Source of the DNA: Opitutia bacterium
Lineage (GTDB): Bacteria > Verrucomicrobiota > Verrucomicrobiae > Opitutales > Opitutaceae
Reading direction: 5' to 3'
Length of the DNA: 64,000 bases
Assembly (NCBI GenBank): GCA_947442255.1
Contig: CANEVO010000007.1
Coordinates: 1-64,000 of the forward strand
A program made the position numbers and the translations under genes. Below the pieces are notes generated by a model. That model saw only the letters and a program-made list of their open reading frames with translations. It searched no databases and had not been told where the DNA came from. This document shows, piece by piece, positions 1 through 10,419 of the stretch. Position 1 is the first letter of the stretch, and the number at the start of each line of letters is the position of its first letter.

Positions 1-1994
<1,994 letters not shown>

Positions 1995-2165
1995 TCAACC
2001 GCCGACTGCCCCCGAATGTCTGGTGATGTGCTGCGCGCTGGTCAGCGTGGCCGCCGGCGCGTTTCTGCAGCATCTCCGGCCGGCCGCAACGGCGCCCGCC
2101 ACGCGAATCCGGTACCGCTCGAGAAGGGCCGGGCCGCGCCCCCGGCCCGGTCCTTCGAAGCCTGC

Positions 2166-3839
2166 TCAGCGCCGCATGCCCCGCGTCAGACGACTCGCGG
2201 GTTTGGCCGCGGCCGCCGCGGTTTCCGCGAGGGCCTTTTCGTCGAACAACGCCGAATAGATGTAGGGGAAGCCCTCGATTTTTTTCCGCTCCACAGCCAG
2301 ACCCATGTAGCGCTCGATCGAACGGGCATCGCGCACGTCCTCCTCGGTCACGAGGGTGAACGCATCGCCGGTGGCCTGCGCCCGACCGGTGCGCCCGATG
2401 CGATGCACGTAATCCTCGGCGTTTTCCGGCACGTCGTAATTGATCACGTGCGATACCCCCGCGATATCCAAGCCGCGGGCAGCGATATCGGTGGCGACGA
2501 GCACCTCAAACCGGCCGCTCTTGAAGCCGTCGAGGGCCTCGATCCGTTCGCGCTGGCTGCGATCCGAATGCATGACGCCCACCGTGTGGCCCTTGCTGAC
2601 CAGCCGGTGCGCGATGCGATCGGCGCCCATGCGGGTGCGGGTGAAGATCAGCACGCTCTTGAAGTCGGTCTGCTCCAGCAACAGCTGCAGCAGGTCGAAC
2701 TTCTGCGATGCCACCACCGGATAAAAAGCGTGGGAAACGGTCTCGGCCGGCGAACGCTGCCGGCCGATTTCCACCTTCAACGGATCGCGCAACGCCCAAC
2801 CTGCCAGTTGTTCGAGTTCCGGCGGGAGGGTGGCGGTGAAAAAGAGCGTCTGTCGGTTCTTCGGACATTTTTGCACGATGCGCTTCACGTCAGGCAAAAA
2901 GCCCATGTCGAGCATCCGGTCGACTTCGTCCAGCACGAGGATGTCTATCTTGTCCAAGTTGAGGTTGCCGCGCTCGAGATGGTCGAGCAGGCGGCCGGGC
3001 GTGGCGGCGACGATGTCCATCCCGCGATGCAGGTCGTCTTCCTGCTTTCCGTAACCGACACCACCATAAACGATCGTCACCCGCAGGTCGGTGAACTTGG
3101 CGAATTTCTGAAACGCCTCTTCGACCTGCAACGCAAGTTCACGCGTCGGTTCGAGAATCAGCACGCGCAGCGCACCGTGCCCGCCGAGTCGTTGAATGAT
3201 CGGCAGCGCGAACGCCGCCGTCTTGCCCGTGCCCGTCTGCGCCGAACCGATGACGTCGCCGCCCTTGAGAACGACGGGGATGGCCTGCACCTGAATCGGC
3301 GTGGGCGTCACGTAGCCCATTTCCTGCACGCCAAACGCCAGCGCGTCGCTCAACCCGAGCGCAGTAAAGGCCGTGTCCATCTTCGGCACATTGACCGGGG
3401 TGGCCGGTTTGACGTCGGTGGTGCGCGGATGGTCGAACGTCTTGTCGATCACGGGCCGCTCACGCTTGGCATGGGCATCAGCCGGTCCCCCGCGGCCACC
3501 GCGCCCACCATCGCCGGAGCGAAAAGAATGCCCCCGGCCGCCCGACGAACCCGAACCACCGCGACCGCCGCGATCGTCCCGACGCGGACCGTAGTCATCG
3601 CGTCGCGGACGCTGCTCGTGAGCGCCGCCAGCCCGCGGATCCCGCGGCTGCCCGTGCGGCTTGTCACCGTGGGGTTTGGCCCCGTGATTGAGACCACGAT
3701 CGGAACGGGCTTCACCGCGATGCGCGCCCACATGGGGTTTCGCGGGATGGGAGGGAGATTTGTCTGCGGCCGGAGCCGCTTTGGCGGAGCGCGAGGGCGA
3801 GAGGGTGTCGCGCAACTTCGCAAATATTTTCTTTAACAT
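2166..3839 (-). CDS. DEAD-box RNA helicase, RhlE-like, with basic N-terminal tail
   Basis: ATP-dependent RNA helicase, likely for rRNA or mRNA remodelling; 557 residues from the ATG at 3839 (MLKKIFAKLRDTL). The first ~155 residues are low-complexity, rich in Arg, Gly, His and Pro, with RGG-like runs (about 90-120), probably a disordered RNA-binding tail. The helicase core follows: Q motif (TPTPIQ), motif I AQTGTGKT, PTRELA, TPGR, motif II written DEVD rather than DEAD, TAT, then the second RecA domain with ATDIAARGLDI and HRIGRTGR. In RhlE-type proteins the basic tail is normally C-terminal, so the arrangement is reversed here. An in-frame upstream start would add 15 residues at 3884. The family call is firm; the exact subfamily is an inference. 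Confidence 0.93.
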   Translation of the reverse strand: MLKKIFAKLRDTLSPSRSAKAAPAADKSPSHPAKPHVGAHRGEARSDRGLNHGAKPHGDKPHGQPRDPRAGGAHEQRPRRDDYGPRRDDRGGRGGSGSSGGRGHSFRSGDGGRGGRGGPADAHAKRERPVIDKTFDHPRTTDVKPATPVNVPKMDTAFTALGLSDALAFGVQEMGYVTPTPIQVQAIPVVLKGGDVIGSAQTGTGKTAAFALPIIQRLGGHGALRVLILEPTRELALQVEEAFQKFAKFTDLRVTIVYGGVGYGKQEDDLHRGMDIVAATPGRLLDHLERGNLNLDKIDILVLDEVDRMLDMGFLPDVKRIVQKCPKNRQTLFFTATLPPELEQLAGWALRDPLKVEIGRQRSPAETVSHAFYPVVASQKFDLLQLLLEQTDFKSVLIFTRTRMGADRIAHRLVSKGHTVGVMHSDRSQRERIEALDGFKSGRFEVLVATDIAARGLDIAGVSHVINYDVPENAEDYVHRIGRTGRAQATGDAFTLVTEEDVRDARSIERYMGLAVERKKIEGFPYIYSALFDEKALAETAAAAAKPASRLTRGMRR

Positions 3840-3940
3840 GACAATAGAGACCCGACAGCCTCGGCGAAACAGGCGAGTTTGCAACCACCATATACCTGGC
3901 TGCCACGCCCCGATTCGGCGAGATTCCCCCGTCCCCCACG

Positions 3941-4762
3941 ATGAACCCCTCCCTGCATCTGACCGCCGTTCACCTCCGGGTGGCCAATCTCACCCGGAGT
4001 CGGGATTTCTATACGCAACAGCTGGGTTTGATCGCGTTGCGGCAAACTGCCGGGCAGGCGGAACTCGGCACCGCCGGCGCTGCGGCTCCCCTCCTGATCT
4101 TGACGGAAGATCGCGCGGCTCCACCGCAACCGCCGGATGCCGCCGGACTATTTCATGCCGCCCTGCTCTTCCCGGGACGGCCGGCCCTGGGCGCGTGGCT
4201 GAGCTTCGCCGGCGCGCGCGGGGTTGAGTTCGACGGTTTCTCCGACTACGGGGTAAGCGAATCGATTTATTTTTCGGATCCCGACGGCAACGGGCTGGAA
4301 TTTTATGCCGACCGACCCCGCGAGAGCTGGCCGTTTCACAACGGAGAACTCGCCATGGTGACCCAAACGCTCGATGTGGAATCTCTCATCGCCGCCGGCA
4401 CCGCGCCGGGGCGCCCGAAGCCCGATGAAACCCGGATCGCCGCGGGAGCCCATTGGGGACACCTGCACTTGCGGGTAACGGATCTCGACCGCAGCGATGC
4501 CTTCTATCGGAAGGCACTCGGGATGCAGCTGATGCAGGGTAGTTTTCCAGGGGCGCGTTTCCTCGCGGCCGATGGCTATCACCACCATATCGGGCTCAAT
4601 AACTGGGGACGTCCGCGCCAGCCCCGTCCCGCCGGGGCCCTCGGACTGGTCCGTGCCACCTTTGCGCACGCCGGGGCAGCCGCGTCCGAGGAAATCAATG
4701 ACCCCGATGGCATCGGCCTCCGCATCACGCCGCTCGAAGGCGCCAGGCACGTACAGCCATGA
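3941..4762 (+). CDS. two-domain VOC (glyoxalase/extradiol dioxygenase) family protein
   Basis: 273 residues with two vicinal-oxygen-chelate modules, at about 5-125 and 165-265. The first has HLRVANLTRSRDFYTQQLG and ends with DPDGNGLEFYADRP, the usual metal-ligand His and Glu positions. The second starts with HLHLRVTDLDRSDAFYRKALG and ends DPDGIGLRI, where the terminal ligand is less well conserved. The layout matches CatE-like catechol 2,3-dioxygenases of Bacillus. Substrate cannot be read from sequence: ring-cleavage dioxygenase, glyoxalase or thiol-transfer roles are all possible. It stands alone between the helicase (opposite strand) and the PilT-like gene 100 bases downstream. Confidence 0.85.
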   Translation: MNPSLHLTAVHLRVANLTRSRDFYTQQLGLIALRQTAGQAELGTAGAAAPLLILTEDRAAPPQPPDAAGLFHAALLFPGRPALGAWLSFAGARGVEFDGFSDYGVSESIYFSDPDGNGLEFYADRPRESWPFHNGELAMVTQTLDVESLIAAGTAPGRPKPDETRIAAGAHWGHLHLRVTDLDRSDAFYRKALGMQLMQGSFPGARFLAADGYHHHIGLNNWGRPRQPRPAGALGLVRATFAHAGAAASEEINDPDGIGLRITPLEGARHVQP

Positions 4763-4867
4763 TCGCCCGCGCGAAAAATCGGGGGACGGATGGCGGCGAT
4801 TGCGCACCGGAAGAGCCTTCGCGCTTGGCTTGATACGACACCGCAGCAAACTTCGCCCACCCTGAGC

Positions 4868-6289
4868 ATGAACAACGCCACCCGTTGGCTCGCCCGTCTT
4901 GGCATCGATCAAGGCCTTTTCACCCGCCCCCAGGCGTTACAGGTTCGTGCCACCCTCGGCGCGGACGCCGATCTCATGAGTTTTGCGCAGGAGCTCATCG
5001 ATGCCGGCATCGTCGCGGATGTAGAGGCACTCGAAAAGCTGGCCGAACTGGCGGTAGCCAAAGGCGCGGAGGGGGCACCGGCCAGCGATCCCTTTGCCGA
5101 AAGCGAAACGGCTGCACCCTTCGTTTCGACGGGCCGGGTTGGCACGATCGCCGGCGCTCCCAGCGATCGCACCGTGGGCGCGCCCGCATTTCTATTCGAA
5201 ACGATCGGACAGCTCGACGATCCCGCGCTCCGCGACACCTTCCGCGACCTGCTGAAATCGACCGCTCAATTCGGCGCCAGCGATCTTCACCTGTCGACGG
5301 GCGCCCGGCCGTTCATCCGCAAGAATCGTGCGCTGTCTTATCTTTCCGATTACGCGCTCACCGCTCAGGATGCGCTGCGGCTCAACGTCGCGCTCCTTTC
5401 CGACGGCCAGAAACAGATCTTTCTTAAGCGCAAGGACTACGACTACGCCCTGGCACTGTCCGCTACCGACCGCTACCGCGTCAACCTGATGTTTCACAAG
5501 AACGGTGCCGCCGGCGCCTACCGCATGGTGCCCTCCGAGACCCGCACGCTCGCCGATCTCGGCTACACGGCCCATCTGGAGACGCTGAAGAAACTGCTCT
5601 CCTATCACAATGGCCTGATTCTAATCACCGGGCCCGTCGGCTCCGGCAAGACCACGACACTCGCCTCGATGGTCGCCTACCTCAACGAGACCCGCACCGA
5701 CCACATCATCACCGTGGAGGATCCTATCGAGGTCGTGCAGGCGGCAAAGGGCTGCAATGTCACGCAGCGCGAGGTCGGGCCGCACACCCGTTCTTTCGCC
5801 TCCGCGCTCAAGGGTGCGCTCCGCGAGGATCCCGACGTGATCGTGATCGGCGAACTTCGCGATCTGGAGACGATCGAGATGGCGATCAGCGCCAGCGAAA
5901 CCGGCCACCTCGTCATCGGCACCATGCACACCAGCGATGCCTCCACGACGCTCAACCGCCTGCTCGACGTCTTTCCCCCGGCCCAGCAGACGCAGATCCG
6001 CGCCAGCGTGGCGGAGAGCCTGCGCGGGATCGCCTGCCAACGCCTGCTGCCGGCCCTCGACGGCGGCCTCGCCCTGGCCTGCGAAATCCTCATCAGCAAC
6101 ACCGCGATCCAGAACCTGATCCGCGAGGGCAAGTCCGCGGGCCTGCGCAACACGATGGAGACCGGCGTGAAGGAGGGAATGTGCCTGATGGACAACGTCG
6201 TCTTCGGCCTCTGGCAGCAGAAAAAGATCAGCCCCGAAACCGCGCTCGCCAACATCACCAACCGGGTGCTGAAGGCGAAGATCAGCTGA
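4868..6289 (+). CDS. PilT/PilU-family type IV pilus ATPase with N-terminal extension
   Basis: Hexameric secretion-type ATPase expected to power pilus retraction at the inner membrane. The PilT core starts near ASDLHLSTGARPFIRKN. Walker A GPVGSGKT is at about 255-262, the Asp box at TVEDPIE, Walker B at DVIVIGELRD, and the His box at ETGHLVIGTMHT. The PilT signature AIRNLIREGK appears as AIQNLIREGKSAG. With 473 residues it is well over the ~350 of classical PilT; the extra ~130 N-terminal residues are helical and loosely resemble GspE/MshE N-terminal modules. I chose the ATG at 4868; an ATG at 4790, preceded by GGGGGA, would add 26 residues. A small membrane protein and a V4R gene follow closely. 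Confidence 0.9.
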   Translation: MNNATRWLARLGIDQGLFTRPQALQVRATLGADADLMSFAQELIDAGIVADVEALEKLAELAVAKGAEGAPASDPFAESETAAPFVSTGRVGTIAGAPSDRTVGAPAFLFETIGQLDDPALRDTFRDLLKSTAQFGASDLHLSTGARPFIRKNRALSYLSDYALTAQDALRLNVALLSDGQKQIFLKRKDYDYALALSATDRYRVNLMFHKNGAAGAYRMVPSETRTLADLGYTAHLETLKKLLSYHNGLILITGPVGSGKTTTLASMVAYLNETRTDHIITVEDPIEVVQAAKGCNVTQREVGPHTRSFASALKGALREDPDVIVIGELRDLETIEMAISASETGHLVIGTMHTSDASTTLNRLLDVFPPAQQTQIRASVAESLRGIACQRLLPALDGGLALACEILISNTAIQNLIREGKSAGLRNTMETGVKEGMCLMDNVVFGLWQQKKISPETALANITNRVLKAKIS

Positions 6290-6309
6290 GGCCAGGCCGC
6301 GATCTAGGC

Positions 6310-6567
6310 ATGTCCGCCGACCCGCAGAACTTCGTCGACCTTGACCGCGCCTATCGGGCGGCGCGTTTCAAGGTGATCACCCATCTCATCTTCGTCGTCG
6401 TCTGCTGCGGCGGGGCCCTGATCCTCCGCCGTTTCTTCCGCCTCCCGCCGCTCATGATCGGCATCGTCCTCATCGTGGCGCTCCTGGTTTTCGCCGGCGA
6501 CATCATGCGGTTTCTCCGCCTGCGCGATCAACGCCGCCAACGGCAGGCCGCCCTGCGCGCGAGCTAA
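6310..6567 (+). CDS. small two-helix membrane protein
   Basis: An 85-residue protein of unknown function. The N-terminus is polar, followed by two hydrophobic helices at about 24-40 and 45-63, separated by a short RRFFRLPP turn. The C-terminal tail is strongly basic (RQRRQRQAALRAS). It starts 20 bases after the PilT-like gene stops, on the same strand, so it is probably co-transcribed with it. No recognisable domain. It may be an accessory membrane protein of the pilus locus, but that is only position-based. Confidence 0.65.
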   Translation: MSADPQNFVDLDRAYRAARFKVITHLIFVVVCCGGALILRRFFRLPPLMIGIVLIVALLVFAGDIMRFLRLRDQRRQRQAALRAS

Positions 6568-6568
6568 G

Positions 6569-6995
6569 AACATCGCCCGGCATCTCGACGGCGAACTCTC
6601 CCGGCTCGGCAAGCCCGCACTCAGCGGACTGCCCCTCGAAGCCTGTCTGGTCCTCATCGAACGTTATTTCGCGCTGCACCGGCTGGGGCTTGGTTAAGCT
6701 GGATCTCACCGACGCCGCGCAGCATGGCCTCGTGGTTGCTTGGCTCGAACACAGCTGCTTCGTCGAGGCCTTGGCCGACCTCGACGATTTTGTCGACCCG
6801 CTCGCCGCCGGCGTGCTGCAAGGCTTTTTAGGATACATCAGCGGCGAGGCGCTCGGTTGCGAGGAAATCGCCTGCGTGCGTCGTGGCGCTCCGCGGTGCG
6901 CGTTTGTCGTCACCGCCCAGGAGCGGCTGGATGCCGTCGGGCCTCTCCTCGGCCGCGAACCAGCGGATGCCATCCTCGCCCGCCTTAAAACATGA
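6569..6995 (+). pseudogene. V4R (4-vinyl reductase) domain gene, split by a frameshift
   Basis: Two open segments in different frames read as one protein. The first (6569-6697) gives IARHLDGELSRLGKPALSG...IERYFALHRLGLG and then hits TAA at 6695. The second, open from a TTG at 6690, continues VKLDLTDAAQHGLVVAWL and ends at 6995. Its C-terminal half has the V4R pattern: GFLGYISGEALGCEEIACV, a Gly-x-x-x-Cys segment (GAPRC), then FVVTAQERLD. V4R domains bind small hydrophobic ligands and often act as sensors. The first segment has no obvious ATG. Either a small deletion near 6690-6697 broke the gene, or the 101-residue second segment is translated alone. The 3' end overlaps the next start as ATGA. 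Confidence 0.6.
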
Positions 6996-7602
6996 GCCTT
7001 CGTCCCCCCGGATCATCTGCCTGTTTTTCAGCGATGCCACGGTGCCCGCGTTTCTTAACACGGCCACGGGCGGGACGTTCGCCGGCGATCTCCTCGTCGA
7101 ATGCGGTCTGCGCCCGACGTTAAGCTTTTTGCTGAACGTCGAGACTCCGGCCAACTACCCCGGGGTTGCCGGTCTGCTCGGTGGCACCGACGTGGGCACG
7201 CTTGCCCACCCCTCCGACCGGCTGCCGGCGCCCATCCTGCTCGCCGCCGGCGCCGCCGTATCGGCCACCGCCATCCGCTCCAGCCTGGAAATCCTGCGCC
7301 GGCCTGATGAGCGCATCCAAGCCGTCACCCTGCTCGTCCCCATGGCGGATGCTCGGAGCCTCGGCGCCGCGCTCGCGGTCGCCGACCGGCACGCGATCGC
7401 CTGGAATACCCCGGCCTTCCCTCACGAGGAACTAGTCGATTTCGCCCGCTGGCTCGGCGCCGAAAAACTGCTCACGCCAGACAATTTCGCTGGCTGCTTC
7501 GCCTATGCCCCGGAGAAGCCCGACGCCGTCCACGTCCAAAAAATTGCCGCCCTCTATGCGCCACACCCGAACCTGCAGGGCGGACTCGCGGCGCTTTCCT
7601 AA
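6992..7602 (+). pseudogene. conserved-looking protein of unknown function, frameshifted near its start
   Basis: From about 7010 to 7602 a clean frame encodes ICLFFSDATVPAFLNTATG through QGGLAALS with no recognisable domain; it looks soluble and alpha/beta. That frame has no start codon between about 6992 and 7010. The ATG at 6992 overlaps the preceding stop (ATGA) but is one base out of frame. Adding one C to the C6 run at 7004-7009 joins the two perfectly (MSLRPPRIICLFF) and gives 203 residues. So this is either a homopolymer sequencing error or a recent frameshift. It is the fourth gene of the PilT-led cluster. Function unknown. Confidence 0.6.
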
Positions 7603-7639
7603 ACCGGCGCTTTCGGGCGCCCGCGGTTAAACCGGGCCA

Positions 7640-8236
7640 TCACTTTCCGGCCGATTGCGGCCGTTCCGCACTGGTTGCGGCCCGCGCCCGGACCCAGCAC
7701 CGGAGCGCCCGAAAATCCTCGGGCAAAAATAGCCCGCGATCCTTCGCGAAGGCGCCCGGGCCGTCCCGCCAGTGCTTCGCCAGAAATTTCCCGTGGGCGG
7801 CCGGAGCCAGCCGCAGCCAATAGGGGCAATCCACGCAATGCGACCCGCTCACACGTTTCCGCGCCCGGTCGACTTCCTGGCGCCGGCACGATCCGTCCGC
7901 CGCCACTTCCCCAAATGAATTCCGACATTTCGTGAATTCCGGATAGAAGCACGCTTTCACCAGCTGCGTCGCGGACTCCGCCAGCAATACATCCATCGAT
8001 CCCCCCAGCACCCGGGTCACGAAGGGTAAATATTCCGCCTCAGCCATTCCGCCCGGTGAACCCGCCTCGCTCGGCGGCAGCGGCGGCGGCAAGCCCCGCT
8101 CGCCCAACAACGCGAACAGGCGCGCGGCCAGCCCGTCGAGGTCGGCTGCCGCCGGAAGGTCCCGCCCGTTCTGCGCAAAAAACCGTTTCACCAGCTCCAC
8201 CACCAAGAGGGAAAATTCGCGCGCGCTTTCCTGCAT
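7640..8236 (-). CDS. Cys-rich protein of unknown function
   Basis: 198 residues, no family recognised. The C-terminal half has cysteines spaced as CFYPEFTKC, then SC and SHCVDCPYW; that set of five or six, with nearby His, could bind zinc or an iron-sulfur cluster. The N-terminal half is amphipathic helix (REFSLLVVELVKRFFAQ) followed by a Pro-rich linker. No signal peptide or membrane segment. It converges with the frameshifted orphan (38-base gap). The ATG at 8236 is the first in frame after an upstream stop. GC3-rich codon use matches its neighbours, supporting a real gene. Confidence 0.7.
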   Translation of the reverse strand: MQESAREFSLLVVELVKRFFAQNGRDLPAAADLDGLAARLFALLGERGLPPPLPPSEAGSPGGMAEAEYLPFVTRVLGGSMDVLLAESATQLVKACFYPEFTKCRNSFGEVAADGSCRRQEVDRARKRVSGSHCVDCPYWLRLAPAAHGKFLAKHWRDGPGAFAKDRGLFLPEDFRALRCWVRARAATSAERPQSAGK

Positions 8237-8557
8237 CGCCCCGCAGCCCGCCCCAAGCTGCCCGTGCTGTCAACGCACCGGTCCGTCACTCCAGGCTTGT
8301 CGCGAGAGCCTCTCGGAGGTGCTCGAAATGGAGCCACGCCGCCTCCGCCCCGATGGGACGGTCGAAACGCGGCGAGGGCGCAGTAACCAAAAAAGGCTTC
8401 ACAGCTCAAGCCTCCCAGAAATCACCAAATGAACGCATCGCGATCGTGTCATCGGCACGATCCCCGCTTGTTAAAACCGTGCGAGTGGCAAACGTCGGAC
8501 GCCACCTTTGCCACTCCGCCCGCTACCGTCCGATCCTCTCGCCCTCTCCCTCCGGCC
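8237..8557. other. intergenic region without recognised feature
   Basis: About 320 bases between the divergent Cys-rich gene and the EamA exporter. The exporter frame stays open back to an ATG at 8429, so part of this may be coding if that start is used. I see no tRNA, terminator or repeat; promoters for both flanking genes presumably lie here but none is clear enough to mark. Confidence 0.5.
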
Positions 8558-9520
8558 GTGACTCAGACCGCCACCGCTCCCGACCCGCCACCCGCGTGGC
8601 CATCGGCCGCCCGCCCGCCGGCCCGCATCGCGCTGATTCTGGCGTTTGCCTCCATCTATTTGCTCTGGGGCAGCACCTATCTCGGCATCCGCATCGCCGT
8701 GGAAACGATGCCACCCTTCCTGATGGCGGGCGCGCGCTTCCTGACCGCGGGCGTCCTATTGTTCACTTTCCTCAAGCTGCGTGGCGCCGCGTGGCCGACG
8801 CTCCGGCAATGGCTGGCAAACGCGATCATCGGCGCGTTCCTGCTGGTGAGCGGCAACGGTTTCGTCGTCTGGGCCGAGCTGAACGTGCCCTCCGGAATCA
8901 CGGCGCTGCTCGTCGGCGTCACTCCGTTGTTCATCGTCCTGACGGAATGGGCATGGCCCGGTGGCGCGCGGCCCCGAGCCGTGACCGCGGGAGCCCTACT
9001 GCTGGGTTTCGCGGGGACAGCCTGGCTGGTCGCGCCCTGGCAAACCACGGCGCGTGGCGGCGTCAACCCGGCGGGGGCGCTCGCGGTCGTCGCGGCGTGC
9101 CTTTCGTGGTCGATCGGCTCGATCTACTCCCGTCACTCGAAGAACGGCACGGATCCCTTTGTCGCATCATCGCTGCAACTGCTGTGCGGCGGCACGGGGC
9201 TGATGGTGGTCGCCCTGGTGCACGGCGACTTCGGCCGCTTCGACCTCGCCGCGATCTCGGGACGGTCGTGGACGGCGTTCGCCCACCTCGTCGTCGCCGG
9301 GTCGATCATCGGTTTCTCGACGTTCGTCTGGCTGATGAAGCACAGCACACCCGCGCGCGTGGCGACCTATGCCTACGTCAACCCGATCGTCGCTGTCGCA
9401 CTCGGCTGGCTCGTACTCGGCGAGCCCATCTCGTCGCGCACGCTCGTCGCCTCGGCGATCATTGTCACCGCCGTCGTGATCATCACCCGGCAGCAGAATC
9501 CGTCGCCGAGGTCGAAGTGA
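8558..9520 (+). CDS. EamA/DMT-superfamily exporter, YedA-like
   Basis: Inner-membrane drug/metabolite transporter of 320 residues with about ten hydrophobic helices arranged as two EamA repeats. The N-terminal signature LLWGSTYLGIRIAVETMPP and the following RFLTAGVLLF match the YedA branch; the second repeat begins around AVVAACLSWSIGSIYSRH and ends with VNPIVAVALGWLVLGEP. Substrate is unknown; members export amino acids, metabolites or toxic compounds. I prefer the GTG at 8558 because the 43 residues from the ATG at 8429 are Arg/Pro-rich and unlike the family. Decayed nuclease sequence begins directly after the stop. Confidence 0.88.
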   Translation: MTQTATAPDPPPAWPSAARPPARIALILAFASIYLLWGSTYLGIRIAVETMPPFLMAGARFLTAGVLLFTFLKLRGAAWPTLRQWLANAIIGAFLLVSGNGFVVWAELNVPSGITALLVGVTPLFIVLTEWAWPGGARPRAVTAGALLLGFAGTAWLVAPWQTTARGGVNPAGALAVVAACLSWSIGSIYSRHSKNGTDPFVASSLQLLCGGTGLMVVALVHGDFGRFDLAAISGRSWTAFAHLVVAGSIIGFSTFVWLMKHSTPARVATYAYVNPIVAVALGWLVLGEPISSRTLVASAIIVTAVVIITRQQNPSPRSK

Positions 9521-9539
9521 ACGGGCCGCGGGTGCCACC

Positions 9540-9905
9540 AAGGCCGATCTCTTCACCTAGCAAGCCGTCGTGCTCAAGGTCGTGGACGGTGACACGCCTT
9601 GGGTGAAGGTGGTGCTCGAACTGGAGCGCTGGGTGAAGCAGAAGCTGCGGCTCCGCGACCTTGATTGCCCGGAAATCGACACGCCCGAGGGCAAGGCGCG
9701 AAGCGCTTCACCGAGTCGCTGGTGAGCGGGGCGCAGGCTGATCACGATCAGCACCACCAAGCCCGACAAATACGACCGCTACCTGGCCGATATCTTTTCT
9801 GGTCGGTTTGTCCGGCGAAGAGATTTTCCTCAACAACACCCTGCTCGAAGCCGGGCACGCCGTGATGAAGAAGGATTGGGAGTTCCGCGACTGGGGCTTG
9901 GCGGG
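9540..9905 (+). pseudogene. remnant of a staphylococcal-nuclease-fold (thermonuclease) gene
   Basis: Pieces of one SNase-like protein occur in order but in changing frames. KADLFT is followed by TAG (9558-9560), then AVVLKVVDGDT and LRLRDLDCPEIDTPEGKA. The frame then changes near 9698 to give AKRFTESLVSGAQ, changes again near 9730 to give LITISTTKPDKYDRYLADIF, and again in a T run near 9795-9800 to give SGEEIFLNNTLLEAGHAV and WEFRDWG. The conserved Asp-Gly-Asp and Arg-Leu-Arg stretches of the OB-fold nuclease are visible. One stop plus at least three frameshifts, and no start, mean it cannot be functional. The 5' part is missing, cut off at the exporter. Confidence 0.8.
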
Positions 9906-10099
9906 CTGCGGCCCGAGCCGCTTCCGGCCGGTCACCGCGACCCTTCATGACCGGCTCCAAATCCCCGGCCAGACCGCCCCGTCTCTCCGCCGCCGGAGGC
10001 CCCTCGCCCGCGATCCGCCGGGGAGGGGGGCAACCGGCCCGTATTTTTGCGATTTCCCGGGCTTGCGCCGCGCAAGGTGCCTCGCAACCTCGGCTTCGC

Positions 10100-10417
10100 A
10101 TGTCCCCCTCCCACCCTGCCCACGACGACGTGGTGCACAGCGAGTCGTTTTTACGCTCCCTGATGCGCCGACAACTTAGCCTCTCCATCGCTTGCGCCAC
10201 CGCGTTCCTCATCGCGCTGATCGGGATGCCCCTTCTCAACTATTTCGTCCCCGCCCTGATGGCGACCCGCGTGGCCGGCTTCACCCTGAGCTGGCTCATC
10301 CTCGGCGTGCTGTTCTTCCCCTTCGTTTGGATCCTCGCGTGGGTGTTCATCCGGCGCTCCATCGCGCTGGAGGAGGAGGAAGTCGAACAGGTCCGGAACG
10401 TAAAGGAGATCCGCTGA
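10100..10417 (+). CDS. DUF485-family small membrane protein (YjcH-like)
   Basis: 105 residues with two membrane helices, at about 30-50 and 62-86, and the DUF485 pattern of a short charged N-terminus (SFLRSLMRRQLSLSIACA) and an acidic C-terminal tail (EEEEVEQVRNVK). DUF485 proteins are encoded directly upstream of sodium-solute symporters such as acetate permease ActP; that is the arrangement here, with a 2-base gap to the symporter. It is thought to be an accessory subunit but the exact role is not settled. The ATG at 10100 is chosen because upstream in-frame sequence is Pro/Ala-rich and non-conserved. Confidence 0.88.
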   Translation: MSPSHPAHDDVVHSESFLRSLMRRQLSLSIACATAFLIALIGMPLLNYFVPALMATRVAGFTLSWLILGVLFFPFVWILAWVFIRRSIALEEEEVEQVRNVKEIR

Positions 10418-10419
10418 CC

